Positions 62,914 through 64,000 of a stretch of DNA of 64,000 nucleotides are shown here, piece after piece. A program made the translations under genes and the position numbers. The notes under the pieces are model-generated. The model saw only the letters and a program-made list of their open reading frames with translations. It ran no database searches and had not been told where the DNA came from. This stretch comes from Parapedobacter koreensis (GTDB lineage Bacteria > Bacteroidota > Bacteroidia > Sphingobacteriales > Sphingobacteriaceae), in contig NZ_FNZR01000006.1 of the NCBI RefSeq assembly GCF_900109365.1, positions 248,001 through 312,000 of the forward strand, given 5' to 3'. Numbering within the stretch: the first letter of the stretch is position 1; each line of letters opens with the position of its first letter.

Positions 62914-63633
62914 CTATTTTATTGACAGATCTTCACGATCAGGAATCTGCCGTAGGCTCCTATTCCAGAAGACGGTGATGAGGATCCAAATGACAATACA
63001 TGTGATGGTAACCTGCATATCCCGCAAAATCATCAGGGCATGGATGGAAGCGGCCACGAGCAGGGAGTTGGTTTTGTCCGTGGCATAAGCCATGATGATC
63101 GATACGACAATACATAGCAGGACAAAAATATGAAGTCCGCCAAATGAGTCAAAGCTGTCGAAAATAAGCAGGTGCCAAAATCCCCAAAGTATGCCGGTGA
63201 TAATGCCTTTCAGCCAAAAAGACGTAGTGCCCAATTTGTCATTTAGGAACCCGCGCCAGGCGCTTTCTTCAAACAGGTCATAAATCAATGTCGATAGGCA
63301 AGTTATAAATGCCCATAGGTGCGGGTTGACGCCGAGATTATTGGTGAATCCGACGACGGTATAGGCGATTAAAAAAATACTGCTAAAGAGCAGGCTGCTC
63401 ACGGGCCTGTTGCCCAGCAGTGTGGTTCGCCGTTTTGTTTTGAAAAGACGGTAAGCGAGGATACTGGCAAGTAACAACCCAATACCGTGATTCCAATTAA
63501 AAGGGACTTTGAGGTCAAACAACCGTATCCAAACTTCCCTGATTATATTCGGAAACTGGATTAGCAAATACGTTAGTCCACAGGCCAGCAGGTAAAAGAG
63601 GACGATGTTGGCCCATTTTATTTTGTCATTCAT
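62914..63633 (-). CDS. CPBP-family intramembrane metalloprotease
   Basis: A 239-residue protein with about seven membrane spans and CPBP motifs: EESAWRG at 122-128, His154 in GFWHLL and His near 197 in AASIHAL. These Abi/Rce1-type proteases act within the membrane, sometimes in bacteriocin self-immunity. The start codon overlaps the end of the permease gene by 8 bp, so it is translationally coupled to that permease. Confidence 0.87.
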   Translation of the reverse strand: MNDKIKWANIVLFYLLACGLTYLLIQFPNIIREVWIRLFDLKVPFNWNHGIGLLLASILAYRLFKTKRRTTLLGNRPVSSLLFSSIFLIAYTVVGFTNNLGVNPHLWAFITCLSTLIYDLFEESAWRGFLNDKLGTTSFWLKGIITGILWGFWHLLIFDSFDSFGGLHIFVLLCIVVSIIMAYATDKTNSLLVAASIHALMILRDMQVTITCIVIWILITVFWNRSLRQIPDREDLSIK

Positions 63634-64000
63634 CTCTTAGGCTTCTGGTTGGGTTGGCTAACGCCGCCTTAATGGCCTGTGAGCTCACGGTGAGCAGGGC
63701 GATGAGGAGAACACCGAGGCCAATGGCCGCAAACACCCACCAGTAGATATCGGTATGGTAGGTGAATTTCTTGAGCCAACTATCCATTGCCCAATAGGCG
63801 ATGGGAAAGGCCACGAGGCAGGCAATGCCGACGAGCGTCAGAAATTCCTTGTTGAGCAGGTTGACCAGCGACAGCACCGATGCGCCCAACACCTTGCGGA
63901 CCCCGATTTCCTTGGTGCGGTTTTCGGCCATGTAGGCAGCAAGGCCAAATAGGCCAAGGCACGAGATGAAAATGGTAAGGAAGGTAAAGAGGCCTGCGAT
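63626..64000 (-). CDS. FtsX-type ABC transporter permease, C-terminal part (runs off the right edge)
   Basis: The last 124 residues of a permease: [33 protein letters not shown], final spans and the tail NPTRSLRDE, where Thr-Arg replace the usual Val-Glu. It is closest to the 41753 permease (LVAFPIAYWAMDSWL against LVAFPFSYWFMDRYF). It lies 19 kb from the main array, so the paralogue set extends beyond the window. Confidence 0.92.
   Translation of the reverse strand: MAGLFTFLTIFISCLGLFGLAAYMAENRTKEIGVRKVLGASVLSLVNLLNKEFLTLVGIACLVAFPIAYWAMDSWLKKFTYHTDIYWWVFAAIGLGVLLIALLTVSSQAIKAALANPTRSLRDE

Overview
The window looks like a chromosome segment of a Bacteroidota bacterium, probably Sphingobacteriales-like. 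The evidence is a SusC/SusD pair, a DUF6266-type protein, TAnnTTTG-type promoter elements, an S9 dipeptidyl-peptidase-like enzyme, a BlaI/BlaR1 pair and a large set of FtsX-type permeases ending in NPVESLRDE. The genus assignment is inference only.

Positions 1-44931 (mostly minus strand) hold fifteen paralogous permeases of the MacB/FtsX (type VII ABC) superfamily: fourteen complete (788-814 aa) and one cut by the left edge. A sixteenth enters from the right edge. Only one cognate-type ATPase is present (44257-44931), and there is no periplasmic adaptor or outer-membrane factor. The permeases fall into five transcription units, read right to left: E (ATPase, 44119-41753, 41511-39112), D (38121-35746), C (31319-28926), B (seven genes, 26112 down to 8457) and A (8188 leftward past the edge). 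Each unit starts with the same control region: two 16-bp palindromes of the type TGTYCG-N4-CGRACA, centred 21-22 bp apart, and 54-55 bp further in a GG-N10-G(T/C) element resembling a sigma-54 -24/-12 promoter. I read this as one regulon driven by an enhancer-binding activator that is not in the window.

The array carries three unusual kinds of non-coding structure. (1) Leaders with a 7-bp period sit just upstream of eleven start codons. (2) Palindromic repeats of 79-82 bp have variable, self-complementary arms and a fixed core containing the mini-hairpin sequence GCGAAGC; one supplies the stop codon of an acyltransferase gene. (3) A ~49-bp palindromic element is fused to the 3' ends of several permease genes, supplies their last codons and leaves a second ESLRDE-stop remnant downstream.

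Several gene groups interrupt the permeases: an AraC regulator, an OsmC-like protein and an esterase (26378-28827); a membrane-spanning AraC/TPR regulator, divergent from an ankyrin lipoprotein and an acyltransferase (31543-35545); and a VapBC-like pair whose toxin is frameshifted (38340-38910).

From 45 kb on the content is ordinary accessory and housekeeping material. It includes a DUF6266-like protein, a short GT35 alpha-glucan phosphorylase homologue, a glutathione peroxidase / TonB-C-like / TPR lipoprotein operon, and SusC-SusD-lipoprotein followed by an unknown secreted protein. After these come an S9 peptidase, a LysR regulator convergent with a TauE-type exporter, BlaI-BlaR1 with two BlaI-type operators, a CPBP protease and the last permease fragment. 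I saw no rRNA, tRNA, CRISPR array or recognisable transposase.
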